The notes: generated by a model not told the origin, from the sequence alone. 64,000 nt of DNA from Pyrinomonadaceae bacterium MAG19_C2-C3 (GCA_024330265.1 JANDLT010000008.1:1-64000); one strand, 5' to 3'; positions 8,516 to 16,743 are shown, numbered from the stretch's first letter. A program made the numbers and translations.

Positions 8516-9294
8516 AACACGGGTTTGCGTTTCTGCAAAAACGCCGTCACACCTTCGACGAAATCCGGCGAGTGAAAGCACGCGGCTTGATTGACGGCTT
8601 CGTAATCAAGCGCGCTCGCAAGGTCGGTGTTTGCCGCGTGATTAAGTCCGGCTTTGATTTTCTCAAGCGCGATGCGCGGCGAAGCGACCAGCCGCGCGGC
8701 GAGTTTGTTAACTGTCGCATTGAGTTCTGAGAACGGCACGACTTTGTTGACGATGCCCAAGTTATACGCTTCTTCGGCAGTGATTGTGTCGCCCGTCGCC
8801 ATCAACTCGAACGCTTTGTGATAACCGACGAGGCGCGGCAGAAAGTATGTTCCACCGCCGTCGGGCATTAACCCGATACGCACGAAAAGTTCCGCGAACA
8901 CGGCGCGCTCCGAAGCGATAATGATGTCGCACGCGAGAGCGTAATTGCACCCGATGCCGACCGCCGTGCCGTCAACGCGGGCGATTATCGGCACGGGCAA
9001 TTCGCGCATCAACATCACAATCGGATTCGCGTCGTCGCGCAACGACGTGGTGACATCGAAATCCTTAATCTCACTTTGATTCAAAGCCGCGAGGTCAGCC
9101 CCCGCACAGAATGCTCCGCCCGCGCCCGTCAAGATGATGACGCGCGTCTCGTCCACCCGCGATGCTTCGAGAGCCGCGCGCAATAACTTTTGCGTTTCGG
9201 CATCCACCGCGTTACGCCGTTCGGGACGATTGAACGTGATGCGCTTGATGCCTTCATCAAATGCGACGTGAAGTTTTTTCGTGCCGTCAGTCAT
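8506..9294 (-). CDS. Enoyl-CoA hydratase/isomerase (crotonase family)
   Basis: A 262-residue crotonase-fold protein that acts on enoyl-CoA thioesters. The oxyanion-hole segments GAGGAFCAGADLAAL (about residues 56-70) and DGTAVGIGCNYALACDIIIA (about 103-122) are intact. The segment FVRIGLMPDGGGTYFLPRLVG has Asp where hydratases usually have the second catalytic Glu (PGGGGTQ), and AELFVRIG lacks the usual TEV glutamate context; this is the pattern of PaaG/PaaB or ECI-like isomerases. The exact reaction, hydration versus isomerisation, is therefore uncertain. The final residues and TAG stop fall inside a TGGATAG repeat, so the native C-terminus may have been altered. Confidence 0.87.
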   Translation of the reverse strand: MTDGTKKLHVAFDEGIKRITFNRPERRNAVDAETQKLLRAALEASRVDETRVIILTGAGGAFCAGADLAALNQSEIKDFDVTTSLRDDANPIVMLMRELPVPIIARVDGTAVGIGCNYALACDIIIASERAVFAELFVRIGLMPDGGGTYFLPRLVGYHKAFELMATGDTITAEEAYNLGIVNKVVPFSELNATVNKLAARLVASPRIALEKIKAGLNHAANTDLASALDYEAVNQAACFHSPDFVEGVTAFLQKRKPVFSG

Positions 9295-9330
9295 TGTTCA
9301 TCCCTCATAATTTAGCAGTTCGACATAGAG

Positions 9331-9435
9331 TCAGAAACGCGCACGAAGTAAGCGTGCTTTTGCTGATGTAAAACACGCGCGACTATCGTGCGCGTTTCTG
9401 ATTACTCATCACTCATCACTCATTACTCATCACTC
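9331..9435. repeat. Hairpin plus ATGAGTGATGAG repeat after the MaoC gene
   Basis: Perfect 16-base arms at 9331-9346 and 9386-9401 (TCAGAAACGCGCACGA and its complement) form a hairpin. They are followed at 9403-9434 by tandem ACTCATC units, which read GATGAGT on the minus strand. The minus-strand repeat starts exactly at the TGA stop of the MaoC gene (GAG TGA TGAGTAATGAG). The same GATGAGTGATGAG word follows the caspase gene stop at 47177. Confidence 0.75.
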
Positions 9436-9885
9436 GTAATAACGCACCAGCCATTCCGCCGCGCAAGCCGGTTTGTCCGCACCTTCACGTTCAATCGTGA
9501 CATTCCATGTAACTTGCACGCCGCCCTTGATTTCTTCAACTTGTCCTAAAGTGAAGCGTCCGCGAAGACGCGACCCGGCTGGCACGGGCGAGATAAACCG
9601 CACGCGGTTTAAGCCATAGTTGAGTCCCATCCTGACGCCTCCAACGTGCATCGCCTGATGCAACATTTCACTTAACAATGAGAGCGTCAGAAAGCCGTGC
9701 GCGATTGTTCCTTTGAACGGCGATTCGCGTGCGGCGCGCTCCTCGTCAACGTGAAGCCATTGCCTATCGTCCGTCGCTTCCGCGAACCTGTTGATGCGCT
9801 CTTGCGACACTTCCAACCACCCGCTGACCGCGACTTCGCGCCCCGTGAGTTCGCCTAACTTGGTGATGCTTTCAATCTCAATCAT
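9430..9885 (-). CDS. MaoC-family (R)-specific enoyl-CoA hydratase
   Basis: A 151-residue single-hotdog hydratase. The hydratase-2 motif is clear: RFAEATDDRQWLHVDEERA followed by FKGTIAHGFLTLSLL, with the Asp and His that activate water in MaoC/PhaJ enzymes. It hydrates trans-2-enoyl-CoA to (R)-3-hydroxyacyl-CoA, linking beta-oxidation to polyester synthesis or (R)-specific breakdown. The ATG at 9885 lies four bases after the stop of the acyl-CoA dehydrogenase gene, so the two are translationally coupled and likely act in sequence: dehydrogenation, then hydration. Confidence 0.88.
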   Translation of the reverse strand: MIEIESITKLGELTGREVAVSGWLEVSQERINRFAEATDDRQWLHVDEERAARESPFKGTIAHGFLTLSLLSEMLHQAMHVGGVRMGLNYGLNRVRFISPVPAGSRLRGRFTLGQVEEIKGGVQVTWNVTIEREGADKPACAAEWLVRYYE

Positions 9886-9889
9886 GGCA

Positions 9890-11098
9890 TCAATTCCCTT
9901 CGTTCAAAACTTTGTCTCGCGCCGCTTGTGCTTCCTTAATCACACCCCGCGCAATCACCATCCGATGCACTTCCGATGCGCCGTCATAAATACGAAACGC
10001 GCGGGCATTGGCATAGAAGTCGGCAAGCGGCGTGTCGTGCGAGACACCGAGCGCGCCGCAGATTTGCACGGCGCGATCAATCACGCGGTTAATCGCTTCG
10101 GCGACGAAGACTTTGCAAATCGAAGATTCACGCCGTATCTCATCGCCCTGTTCGTGCTTCCATGCAGCGTGCATGACCATCATGCGCGAGGTGTGTAAAT
10201 CAATTTCCGAATCGGCAATCATCCACTGTATCGCTTGATGCTCACTCAACTTTTTACCGAACGCCTCACGCTCCAGAGCGCGGCTTGTCGCAATTTCCAA
10301 AGACCTCTGCGCCACGCCGAGCCACCGCATACAATGCGTCAAGCGCGCCGGAGCCAGCCGCGCTTGCGACATCTTGAACGCCTCGCCGACACGCCCCAAC
10401 ACCGTCCCGTCAGGCACGCGCACGTTTCTGTAAATCACTTCGCAATGTCCGCCAAGCCCGTGCGAACCCATCACCGAAATCGGGCGCACGATTTCAAAAC
10501 CCGGCATGTCGGTCGGAACTAAAAACATCGTCGCGCCTTCATGCGCCGAGACATTCGGATTAGTCACCGCCATCGTTATCGCCACGCTCGCCCCTTGCGC
10601 CCCGCTAATAAACCACTTGTGACCGTTGATTTCCCAACCGCTGTCAACCTTGTCGGCGCGGGTCTTTAACATCGTCGGGTCAGACCCGGCACCCGGCGCG
10701 GGTTCGGTCATCGCAAAGCACGAACGCATCTCGCCTTCCACGAGCGGGCGCAAATACCTTTCGCGTTGTTCTGCATTCGCATACAGCGAAAGCAAGTGCA
10801 TGTTGCCTTCGTCGGGCGCGGCACAGTTGAGCGCAAGCGCGGCGGGAAAGCTACGTCCCGCTTCTTCAAACACGACGCACATCCCGATTGTTCCGAGTCC
10901 CAACCCGCCGTATTCTTTCGGCAGTTGCAAACCGTATAGTCCCGCATCACGCGCCTTTTGTCGTAACATTAAAAGCTGCTCAGGCGTGATGATTTCATGT
11001 TCGCCGCTTCTCCCTTCAAGCGGAATCACTTCATCGCGCACAAAAGCCTTTACGCGCTCGCGCAAATCAATCAACTCCGGCGGTAAATTAAAATCCAT
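9890..11098 (-). CDS. Acyl-CoA dehydrogenase (ACAD10/11-like)
   Basis: A 402-residue flavoprotein of the acyl-CoA dehydrogenase family. It has the signature CFAMTEPAPGAGSDPTMLKT in the middle domain, WFISGAQGASVAI for FAD contacts, and C-terminal ALGVSHDTPLADFYANARAF and IYDGASEVHRMVIAR. In most family members the catalytic base is the Glu of a YEG motif; here the site reads YDGASEV, as in ACAD10/11-like enzymes, so the base is either this Asp or elsewhere. It introduces the 2,3 double bond into acyl-CoA and passes electrons to ETF. It is coupled to the MaoC hydratase downstream, and an APH-type kinase lies in the same cluster, matching the domain pair fused in animals. Confidence 0.92.
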   Translation of the reverse strand: MDFNLPPELIDLRERVKAFVRDEVIPLEGRSGEHEIITPEQLLMLRQKARDAGLYGLQLPKEYGGLGLGTIGMCVVFEEAGRSFPAALALNCAAPDEGNMHLLSLYANAEQRERYLRPLVEGEMRSCFAMTEPAPGAGSDPTMLKTRADKVDSGWEINGHKWFISGAQGASVAITMAVTNPNVSAHEGATMFLVPTDMPGFEIVRPISVMGSHGLGGHCEVIYRNVRVPDGTVLGRVGEAFKMSQARLAPARLTHCMRWLGVAQRSLEIATSRALEREAFGKKLSEHQAIQWMIADSEIDLHTSRMMVMHAAWKHEQGDEIRRESSICKVFVAEAINRVIDRAVQICGALGVSHDTPLADFYANARAFRIYDGASEVHRMVIARGVIKEAQAARDKVLNEGN

Positions 11099-11109
11099 AG
11101 TAATTTCTC

Positions 11110-11359
11110 AGCCGTCTTCAGACAGCTTTCCCGAAGGGCAACTAGACCAGCCGTTTGACGGCTGGTAAGTGAGGTCAATAAATGTGCGAGGGCGTTTTAA
11201 CGTCCTTCTCGCTTCCGGCTTTAGCCACCAGACCCGAACGGCTCAAGCCTTGTACCAAAGCCCGTTAGAAACGGGCTGAGGAAATTAGTTCGCCATTGTC
11301 CCCAGCCGTCAAACGGCTGGTCTATGTGCCGCTTCGCGGAAAGCCGTCTTCAGACGGCT
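11110..11359. repeat. Cluster of six REP-like hairpins
   Basis: Short palindromes occur at 11110-11126 (AGCCGTCTTCAGACAGCT, one flaw), 11146-11166 (ACCAGCCGTTTGACGGCTGG), 11186-11212, 11259-11277 (AGCCCGTTAGAAACGGGCT), 11302-11320 (CCAGCCGTCAAACGGCTGG) and 11342-11359 (AGCCGTCTTCAGACGGCT). Two word families alternate, and the outer pair mirror each other. They fill the gap between two co-directional genes and may stabilise or terminate transcripts. No gene is visible in the gap. Confidence 0.85.
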
Positions 11360-11381
11360 GGTAGTTGCAATCCACAACGAT

Positions 11382-12203
11382 TTATAGCCCGCCTGTGACC
11401 TCCAAGACTTGACCCGATACATAATCACTTAACGACGACGCGAAGAACGCGACCGCTCCCGCCGCTTCTTCGGGTGAGCCGCCGCGCCCCATCGGTATCA
11501 TCCGAAACGCGATTTCACGATTCGCCTGCGGGATGCCGAGCGCGATGTCCGCCGCTTCGCGCGTCACACGTTCGCCCCCCTCTTTTGCCTGCGTGAGGCG
11601 CGTTTCGATGAAGCCGAAGGCGACGGCGTTGACTTGAATGTTGAATTGTCCCCACTCTTTCGCCAGCGTCTTGGTGACACCGATGATGCCCGCTTTGCCC
11701 GCCGCGTAATTGCTTTGTCCGGCGTTGCCGCGCGTGCCTGTGGTCGAACTGATGTTGACGATTTTCCTCGCCGCCGCGCGCCCGTGTTCTTCCTTTTCGC
11801 GCTTCGCGGTTTCGCGCAAGTATTCGGACGCGGCGCGTATGATGCGAAACGGCGCGGTCAAATGTACGTCCAACATCGCGTGCCACTGCTCATCCGTCAT
11901 CTTGTGGAGCGTGCCGTCCCAAGTGTAGCCCGCGTTGTTGATAATCGCGTCAATGCGCCCGCACTCGTCGAGCGTGGTCTTAATCAAGTGCGGCGCGAAG
12001 TCCGCCGCCGTGACATCGCCCGGAACGGCAAGCGCGTTTCCGCCGTCGGCTTTAATCGCATCGGCGGCTTCGTGCGTCGGGTCGGTGTCAATATCTGAAA
12101 CGACAACGTGCGCTCCGTGTCTGGCGAAAAGTTCCGCGCAAGCACGCCCGATGCCGCGCCCCGCGCCCGTGATAATCGTCACTTTGTTTTCGAGTAATCG
12201 CAT
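11382..12203 (-). CDS. FabG-like SDR (3-oxoacyl reductase / 3-hydroxyacyl-CoA dehydrogenase)
   Basis: A 273-residue short-chain dehydrogenase close to FabG. The cofactor loop TGAGRGIGRACAELFARHGA is at residues 13-32, followed by Asp in SDIDTD, which favours NAD, then NNAGYTWDG, VNISSTTGTRGNAGQ and the catalytic YAAGK. A longer insertion (RETAKREKEEHGRAAARK) sits before the active-site serine strand. In this cluster it would oxidise a 3-hydroxyacyl-CoA made by the MaoC or crotonase enzymes. Its start abuts the AT-rich orphan gene, 19 bases upstream. Confidence 0.87.
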   Translation of the reverse strand: MRLLENKVTIITGAGRGIGRACAELFARHGAHVVVSDIDTDPTHEAADAIKADGGNALAVPGDVTAADFAPHLIKTTLDECGRIDAIINNAGYTWDGTLHKMTDEQWHAMLDVHLTAPFRIIRAASEYLRETAKREKEEHGRAAARKIVNISSTTGTRGNAGQSNYAAGKAGIIGVTKTLAKEWGQFNIQVNAVAFGFIETRLTQAKEGGERVTREAADIALGIPQANREIAFRMIPMGRGGSPEEAAGAVAFFASSLSDYVSGQVLEVTGGL

Positions 12204-12222
12204 GATGATGTTGGTGTCACTT

Positions 12223-13083
12223 CTAAACGCTGGAATAGTCGTCCGGTTGCCAGAAATCGAATCCTCGTTCTTTCAGCTTTTTAATTAAGCTCTGACGATC
12301 TAAACCTTCAGGGTGTCTATAATGCCAATGATGAAAGCCATAAACTACACTAATCAGCTTATCTTTCTTTTCAAGTCCACGACGCTCGAAAACTTCGCAG
12401 ATTTTATTACTCAACCCTTTGTCATATGTCATGGCGACAATGATTTTATGATCGCTGATATTAAGATTTGTACTTCCTTCATCCGAGTAAGTTGTAATTG
12501 TGACATGCCCGTTTAGCAACGTATCTTGTTTATGTCGGGTTATAAAACTCTGAATCTTCTGCCGAGAATTTATTTCCTCATTAACATAAATTTCCTCTGC
12601 TCCAACATCTTCCCAGTCATCATGGATTTTGATCCAAAACACTTCGATTTCAGGCAGCACAGCGACCAATTCAAGATAAATTTTTAGCAGGTCTGTCTCA
12701 TTAACCACCGCTTCCACTTCGATAAGCCCATTGTCATCTTCGTCAATTTGATAACCGGGCTTGATTTCATCAATTTCATACTCACCATCGAGGAAAGAGT
12801 GAATAACTCCGTAAGGCAGGTTATAGCTAGGTTCGGTTGGAAAGGAGATTTTCTCGTCATCAAAATATGTATCGCCCTCATCTTCCGTTATGGCTGTTTC
12901 AGGCAAATTCTCAAAATCATAAGGGTCTATTCGCGCAGCAATCGGTTTTGCAACTCCATTTAATTTGGCGCAGTTCAGCATTTTATTTAGTGCTTCGCCT
13001 ATGTGCGAAGCCCAAGTCCAATAGACCCAGATGTAAGAGGTCTTTCCTTTAGACCATTCGATTTGGCAAGTATAAAATTCCAT
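12223..13083 (-). CDS. Orphan acidic protein in an AT-rich block
   Basis: I do not recognise this 286-residue protein. It is strongly acidic (many Asp and Glu, for example AITEDEGDTYFDDEKI and YEIDEIKPGYQIDEDDNG) and has no signal peptide or membrane segment, so it is probably cytosolic. The N-terminus is rich in aromatic residues (YIWVYWTWASHIGEAL) and the C-terminus basic (LIKKLKERGFDFWQPDD). Base use differs sharply from its neighbours: the 60 bases from 12541 contain only 19 G or C, against well over half elsewhere. It sits beside a PIN toxin-antitoxin pair in the middle of a lipid gene cluster, so recent acquisition is likely. Function is unknown. Confidence 0.7.
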   Translation of the reverse strand: MEFYTCQIEWSKGKTSYIWVYWTWASHIGEALNKMLNCAKLNGVAKPIAARIDPYDFENLPETAITEDEGDTYFDDEKISFPTEPSYNLPYGVIHSFLDGEYEIDEIKPGYQIDEDDNGLIEVEAVVNETDLLKIYLELVAVLPEIEVFWIKIHDDWEDVGAEEIYVNEEINSRQKIQSFITRHKQDTLLNGHVTITTYSDEGSTNLNISDHKIIVAMTYDKGLSNKICEVFERRGLEKKDKLISVVYGFHHWHYRHPEGLDRQSLIKKLKERGFDFWQPDDYSSV

Positions 13084-13148
13084 AACTTGACAGCTTCATC
13101 TGTTATCAAAAGGCAAAGGTCTAACTTATACCCTGACACAGCTACGCG

Positions 13149-13191
13149 CCAAAACGCGCCAACCTACTCATCATCTGTTGGCGCGTTTTGG
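13149..13191 (-). terminator. Hairpin at the end of the PIN toxin gene
   Basis: Perfect 15-base arms at 13149-13163 and 13177-13191 (CCAAAACGCGCCAAC and its complement) surround a 13-base loop. One arm encodes the last residues of the PIN protein. There is no T-tract on either strand, so it may be a rho-linked or protective hairpin rather than a classical terminator. Confidence 0.5.
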
Positions 13192-13632
13192 TTTGACAAA
13201 ATCATTTAAGAGTTGCGACGGCTTAACAATTTGGCATCGCAGACCGCGCAAATCTTCGGCGGGAATGTCGAGCAAATCTTTATCGTGGCTGATGATGTAT
13301 TTGGCATTGCCGGAGCGGGCAGTATCTATCATCACATTATCGTCGGCATCGCGGCTGATTCTGTATCGCTTGCCGAGCTTAACCCACGTCACCGTATCAA
13401 GCTGTATCTTGGCGGCGAAGCGTTTGATGCGCCGTTGCTCTACTCCGAGACGCTCCAAAATTTCCGTGTATTCCTCTACCACAGGCACACTGACAATCAG
13501 TTGTAACTCGCGGTAGGTGAACCACAACTTTACTACCTTGTTGTTTGCGGTTTCGCGGTGCGGGTTGAGAAAAAACCGGATGAAAACATTCGTGTCGAAC
13601 ACTACGGGGATACGGCTTTTACGCGGTGTCAC
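13171..13632 (-). CDS. PIN-domain toxin (putative endoribonuclease)
   Basis: A 153-residue PIN-domain protein of the 'putative toxin-antitoxin system toxin component' type. The first catalytic Asp lies in VVFDTNVFIRFFLN (residue 13 region), the conserved Glu in VVEEYTEIL, and the later acidic residues in ISRDADDNVMIDTA and IISHDKDLL. PIN toxins cleave tRNA or rRNA in a Mg-dependent way. The gene overlaps the upstream antitoxin gene by 14 bases in the usual antitoxin-then-toxin order. The family resembles COG1569-like proteins more than short VapC. Confidence 0.85.
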   Translation of the reverse strand: MTPRKSRIPVVFDTNVFIRFFLNPHRETANNKVVKLWFTYRELQLIVSVPVVEEYTEILERLGVEQRRIKRFAAKIQLDTVTWVKLGKRYRISRDADDNVMIDTARSGNAKYIISHDKDLLDIPAEDLRGLRCQIVKPSQLLNDFVKPKRANR

Positions 13633-13867
13633 GTTGCCGTCTTTTCTCCGCGCGGTATCGGCGAATTACCGCATCGGCTTCTTTTTCGGTGACTCCATTG
13701 CGGCGCATATCGCCCCCGATTTCATCGGCGAGTTCGAGCATGTCGGCGGCTTGTAAGTGATACTCAATCAAGCTTTTGAGGGTCAGCACCGGGTCAACAT
13801 TGCGCCGCGCTTCATTAGTTTCAAATTCACGCCACAATTCGGATTGTAAAAGAGTTTGAATAGTCAT
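13619..13867 (-). CDS. Antitoxin partner of the PIN toxin
   Basis: A small protein of 82 residues from the ATG at 13867 (MTIQTLLQSE); a start at 13879 would add four residues. It has no strong DNA-binding motif that I can name. It is predicted helical and ends in a basic tail (VIRRYRAEKRRQRDTA). It is assigned as antitoxin only from size, position and its 14-base overlap with the PIN toxin gene. Confidence 0.65.
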   Translation of the reverse strand: MTIQTLLQSELWREFETNEARRNVDPVLTLKSLIEYHLQAADMLELADEIGGDMRRNGVTEKEADAVIRRYRAEKRRQRDTA

Positions 13868-13953
13868 CTGGCTTAACACCTTTGGCGAGATTCTAACATA
13901 AGGTTCAACGTGCTTTTTCTTCGCCCCGCCTAATTGATTCTTAAATTTTTCAA

Positions 13954-15645
13954 CTACCCCGCCGCACTTTCTTCATCACGCAACACGCGCAATAAAATCT
14001 TGCCGACGGCACTCTTGGGAAGGCTGTCGCGTATCTCGATGTGGCGCGGGATTTTGTATTCCGCCAAACCGCTTTTGCAATGTTCGATGAGTTGTTCGGG
14101 CGTCGCGCTCGCGTCTTGTTTCAGCACGACGAAGGCTTTGACGACTTCGCCGCGATACGCATCAGGGATGCCGATAACGGCGGCTTCCATCACCGCCGCG
14201 TGCGTGTACAGAACACTTTCCACATCCGTCGGATAGACGTTGAAACCGCCGACGATAATCATGTCCTTCTTGCGTTGGACGATGTATGTATAACCGTCCG
14301 CGTCCATGCGCGCGACATCGCCGGTGTAAAGCCACACGCGCCCGCTCGCGTCACGGCGCAAAGTGTTCGCGGTCTCTTCCGGCTTGTTCCAGTAGCCTTT
14401 CATAACCTGCGGCGCGTGGATGCAAAGTTCGCCTTCCTCATCAATCCCGACTTCGCGTGTGCCTTCATCCAAGTCAACGATTTTAATGTCCGTGTCGGGA
14501 AACGGTAAGCCTATGCTGCCGGGTTTGCGGCGGGCGAACATCGCCGTCGAATGCGTCACGGGCGAGGCTTCCGATAAACCGTAACCTTCGTTGAGCGCGC
14601 CACCCGTCATGCGTTCAAACTGGTGTATGACTTCGACGGGCAAAGGGGCTGAACCGCTATTGAACAACTTGATTTTATCTATCCCGCTTGTCTTCGCACG
14701 CGGATGATTTAAGAGCGAAATGTAAATCGTCGGCACGGCGGGAAAGTACGTCGGACGATAATCCCGTATCGCGTCGAGCATCGCATCCACATCGTATTTC
14801 GGAATCAAGACTTGCCGCACGCCGCGCCACACGCCTTCCATCATCCCTACGGTGAAGCCGTAAATATGAAAGAAGGGAATCACGAGCAAGTATGTATCTT
14901 CGCCGCGCCGCCACTCACGATGCGCCCAAGTTTCGCCCTGTATCACGTTGGCAAAGAGGTTGTAGTGCGTCAGCATCGCGCCCTTCGGCACGCCCGTCGT
15001 CCCGCCCGTATATTGCAACACCGCCGTATCTTCTTCCGCGTCAATCTCAACGCTCGGCAATTCAATCGCCGCGCTTTCATCATTGGCGGCAAGCAAATCG
15101 GATAACTTCAATGTGCCTTCAACATCGCTCACGGGCAAGGCGGCAAGCGAGTATTCAGCCGCCGAAGTGATGATGATGTTTTCGATGTTTGTTTCCCCTT
15201 GCACCGCACGCACAAGCGGCGCAAGCACATCGAGCGTACACATCAAACGCAAGCCGGAATCCTTAGCGACAATCGTGACTTCCCTGCCCGTGTAAAGCGG
15301 ATTGACGTTGACGATGATTGCGCCGAGTCGCAACACCGCGAACGCCGCGACAAGGTATTGCGGGCAGTTCGGCAACATGATTCCGACTCTATCGTTCTGC
15401 GTGATGCCGAGTCGCATCATCGCACGGGCTAAATCGTCAGAGCGTTCCTTAATTTCACGAAACGTCAGGTGCGCCCCCAAGAACGAGGTCGCCACGCTGT
15501 CGGGAACTTCGCTCGCCGTGACACGCAAAATTTCATACAGCGAACGACGCGGATAATTGAGGTGCGGACGCACCCAGTAATCGTAATGCTTGAGCCACGG
15601 ACGCGCCGCGTAAGGCGACGAAGTTTCATCAGGTGCTTTGCTCAT
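13954..15645 (-). CDS. Long-chain fatty-acid--CoA ligase (AMP-forming)
   Basis: A 563-residue ANL-superfamily adenylating enzyme. The phosphate-binding loop TAVLQYTGGTTGVPKGAML (about residues 209-227), the A5 motif NEGYGLSEASPVTH, the A7 motif GRVWLYTGDVARMDADGYTY and the A10 motif PKSAVGKILLR with the catalytic lysine are all present. It activates a free fatty acid to acyl-CoA using ATP and starts the pathway whose later enzymes lie downstream on the same strand. FadD is the nearest familiar relative, but chain-length preference cannot be read. The AT-rich toxin-antitoxin block separates it from the rest of the cluster. Confidence 0.92.
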   Translation of the reverse strand: MSKAPDETSSPYAARPWLKHYDYWVRPHLNYPRRSLYEILRVTASEVPDSVATSFLGAHLTFREIKERSDDLARAMMRLGITQNDRVGIMLPNCPQYLVAAFAVLRLGAIIVNVNPLYTGREVTIVAKDSGLRLMCTLDVLAPLVRAVQGETNIENIIITSAAEYSLAALPVSDVEGTLKLSDLLAANDESAAIELPSVEIDAEEDTAVLQYTGGTTGVPKGAMLTHYNLFANVIQGETWAHREWRRGEDTYLLVIPFFHIYGFTVGMMEGVWRGVRQVLIPKYDVDAMLDAIRDYRPTYFPAVPTIYISLLNHPRAKTSGIDKIKLFNSGSAPLPVEVIHQFERMTGGALNEGYGLSEASPVTHSTAMFARRKPGSIGLPFPDTDIKIVDLDEGTREVGIDEEGELCIHAPQVMKGYWNKPEETANTLRRDASGRVWLYTGDVARMDADGYTYIVQRKKDMIIVGGFNVYPTDVESVLYTHAAVMEAAVIGIPDAYRGEVVKAFVVLKQDASATPEQLIEHCKSGLAEYKIPRHIEIRDSLPKSAVGKILLRVLRDEESAAG

Positions 15646-15690
15646 ACACTCGCTTTCAAAACTCTTGGAATTTTAGAAAGTATTCTCTGC

Positions 15691-15785
15691 AGTACTCTGC
15701 GTCTTCAACTCTGCGTGTCTCTGTGTCAAAAAACTTTTTAACGCAGAGTACCGCACAGGGCGGACGCCGAAGACACGCAGAGAGC
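15691..15785. repeat. CTCTGCGT / ACGCAGAG hairpin repeat
   Basis: Tandem variants of CTCTGCGTGTCTCTGTGT at 15691-15727 are followed by ACGCAGAG-type complements to 15785 around an A/T-rich centre. The right end lies 10 bases from the stop codon of the next SDR gene. Nothing coding is seen in this gap. Confidence 0.7.
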
Positions 15786-15794
15786 ATCACTCGC

Positions 15795-16571
15795 TTAAAC
15801 AATCGTGCTGCCGCCGTCAACGATAATCGTTTGACCCGTGATGTAACTCGCCGCATCGGACGCGAGAAACACGGCGACGCCTTTCAACTCGCCTTCATTA
15901 CCGACGCGCGGAATCGGGTTTCGTTTCACGATGTCCGGCTCGATAATTTCAATCGAAGCGTCAGCCAAGCGCGAATGAAAGAAGCCGGGCGCAATCGCGT
16001 TGACTCTCACACCCGACTTGCCCCACGTCGCCGCCAGTTCGCGTGTCAAACCGAACAAGCCCGCTTTGCTCGCCGCGTATCCGACGTAATGAATATCGTG
16101 CGCCGAAGCCATCAAACCCGCGACGGAAGAAACATTGATGATGCTTCCCCGCCCGCGCTTTAACATCTCGCGCCCCGCCGATTGGGAGAATAAAAACGCC
16201 CCGGTTAAATTCACATCCAAAACCTTTTGCCACTTATCAAGCGGCATCGCTTCCGGCAACGCTCCCCACGAAATCCCGGCGTTGTTAATCAAAATATCAA
16301 TCGCCCCGAAAGCCTCAATCGTCTTGTCAACCGTCGCTTGGACTTGCGCTTGACTTGCGACATCGCACACCGCGCCTTCAACCTTAAAGCCGCGCTCGCG
16401 CAGTTCATCAACCGCCCGCGTCAACCATTCTTCGCGCCGCGCGCACAACATCAATGACGCTCCGGCTTCCGCCAAGCCTTCCGCCATTTCAAGCCCAAGC
16501 CCGCGCGAACCGCCCGTCACAAGCCCGACGCGCCCTCGTAAATCGAACAAGTTTTTGATGTGTACCGTCAT
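15795..16571 (-). CDS. SDR-family oxidoreductase (FabG/gluconate-5-dehydrogenase-like)
   Basis: A 258-residue classical SDR. It has TGGSRGLGLEMAEGLAEAGA for cofactor binding (residues 18-37), NNAGISWG, INVSSVAGLMAS and the catalytic YAASK, then VNAIAPGFFHSRL and the C-terminal YITGQTIIVDGGSTIV. The ARR after the second strand suggests NADP preference. Position at the head of the acyl-CoA cluster implies a 3-oxoacyl or 3-hydroxyacyl substrate, but the subfamily also covers sugar-acid dehydrogenases. It is probably the first gene of the minus-strand transcript, because the next gene is divergent. Confidence 0.87.
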   Translation of the reverse strand: MTVHIKNLFDLRGRVGLVTGGSRGLGLEMAEGLAEAGASLMLCARREEWLTRAVDELRERGFKVEGAVCDVASQAQVQATVDKTIEAFGAIDILINNAGISWGALPEAMPLDKWQKVLDVNLTGAFLFSQSAGREMLKRGRGSIINVSSVAGLMASAHDIHYVGYAASKAGLFGLTRELAATWGKSGVRVNAIAPGFFHSRLADASIEIIEPDIVKRNPIPRVGNEGELKGVAVFLASDAASYITGQTIIVDGGSTIV

Positions 16572-16653
16572 GGTTTGCTTTCGTCAATCCGCTTGCATTG
16601 AAAGTCGTTTCGCGTAATTAACGTGGGTTCGATTTAAGAAGCGGTAAGGCAGT

Positions 16654-16743
16654 TTATCCACGAAACAACACGAAGCCGCACGAAACAAAGCCGGATTTCT
16701 TTAGTGTTTTTCCTTCGTGTTGTTTCGCGTGATTCGCGGATAA
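16654..16743. repeat. TTATCCACG-family palindromic repeat
   Basis: The left arm starts TTATCCACGAAACAACACGAA at 16654; the right arm ends with the complementary TTCGCGGATAA at 16743, with several mismatches between. It belongs to the same family as the copies at 66-106, about 26695-26727 and 31499-31587. Confidence 0.75.
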
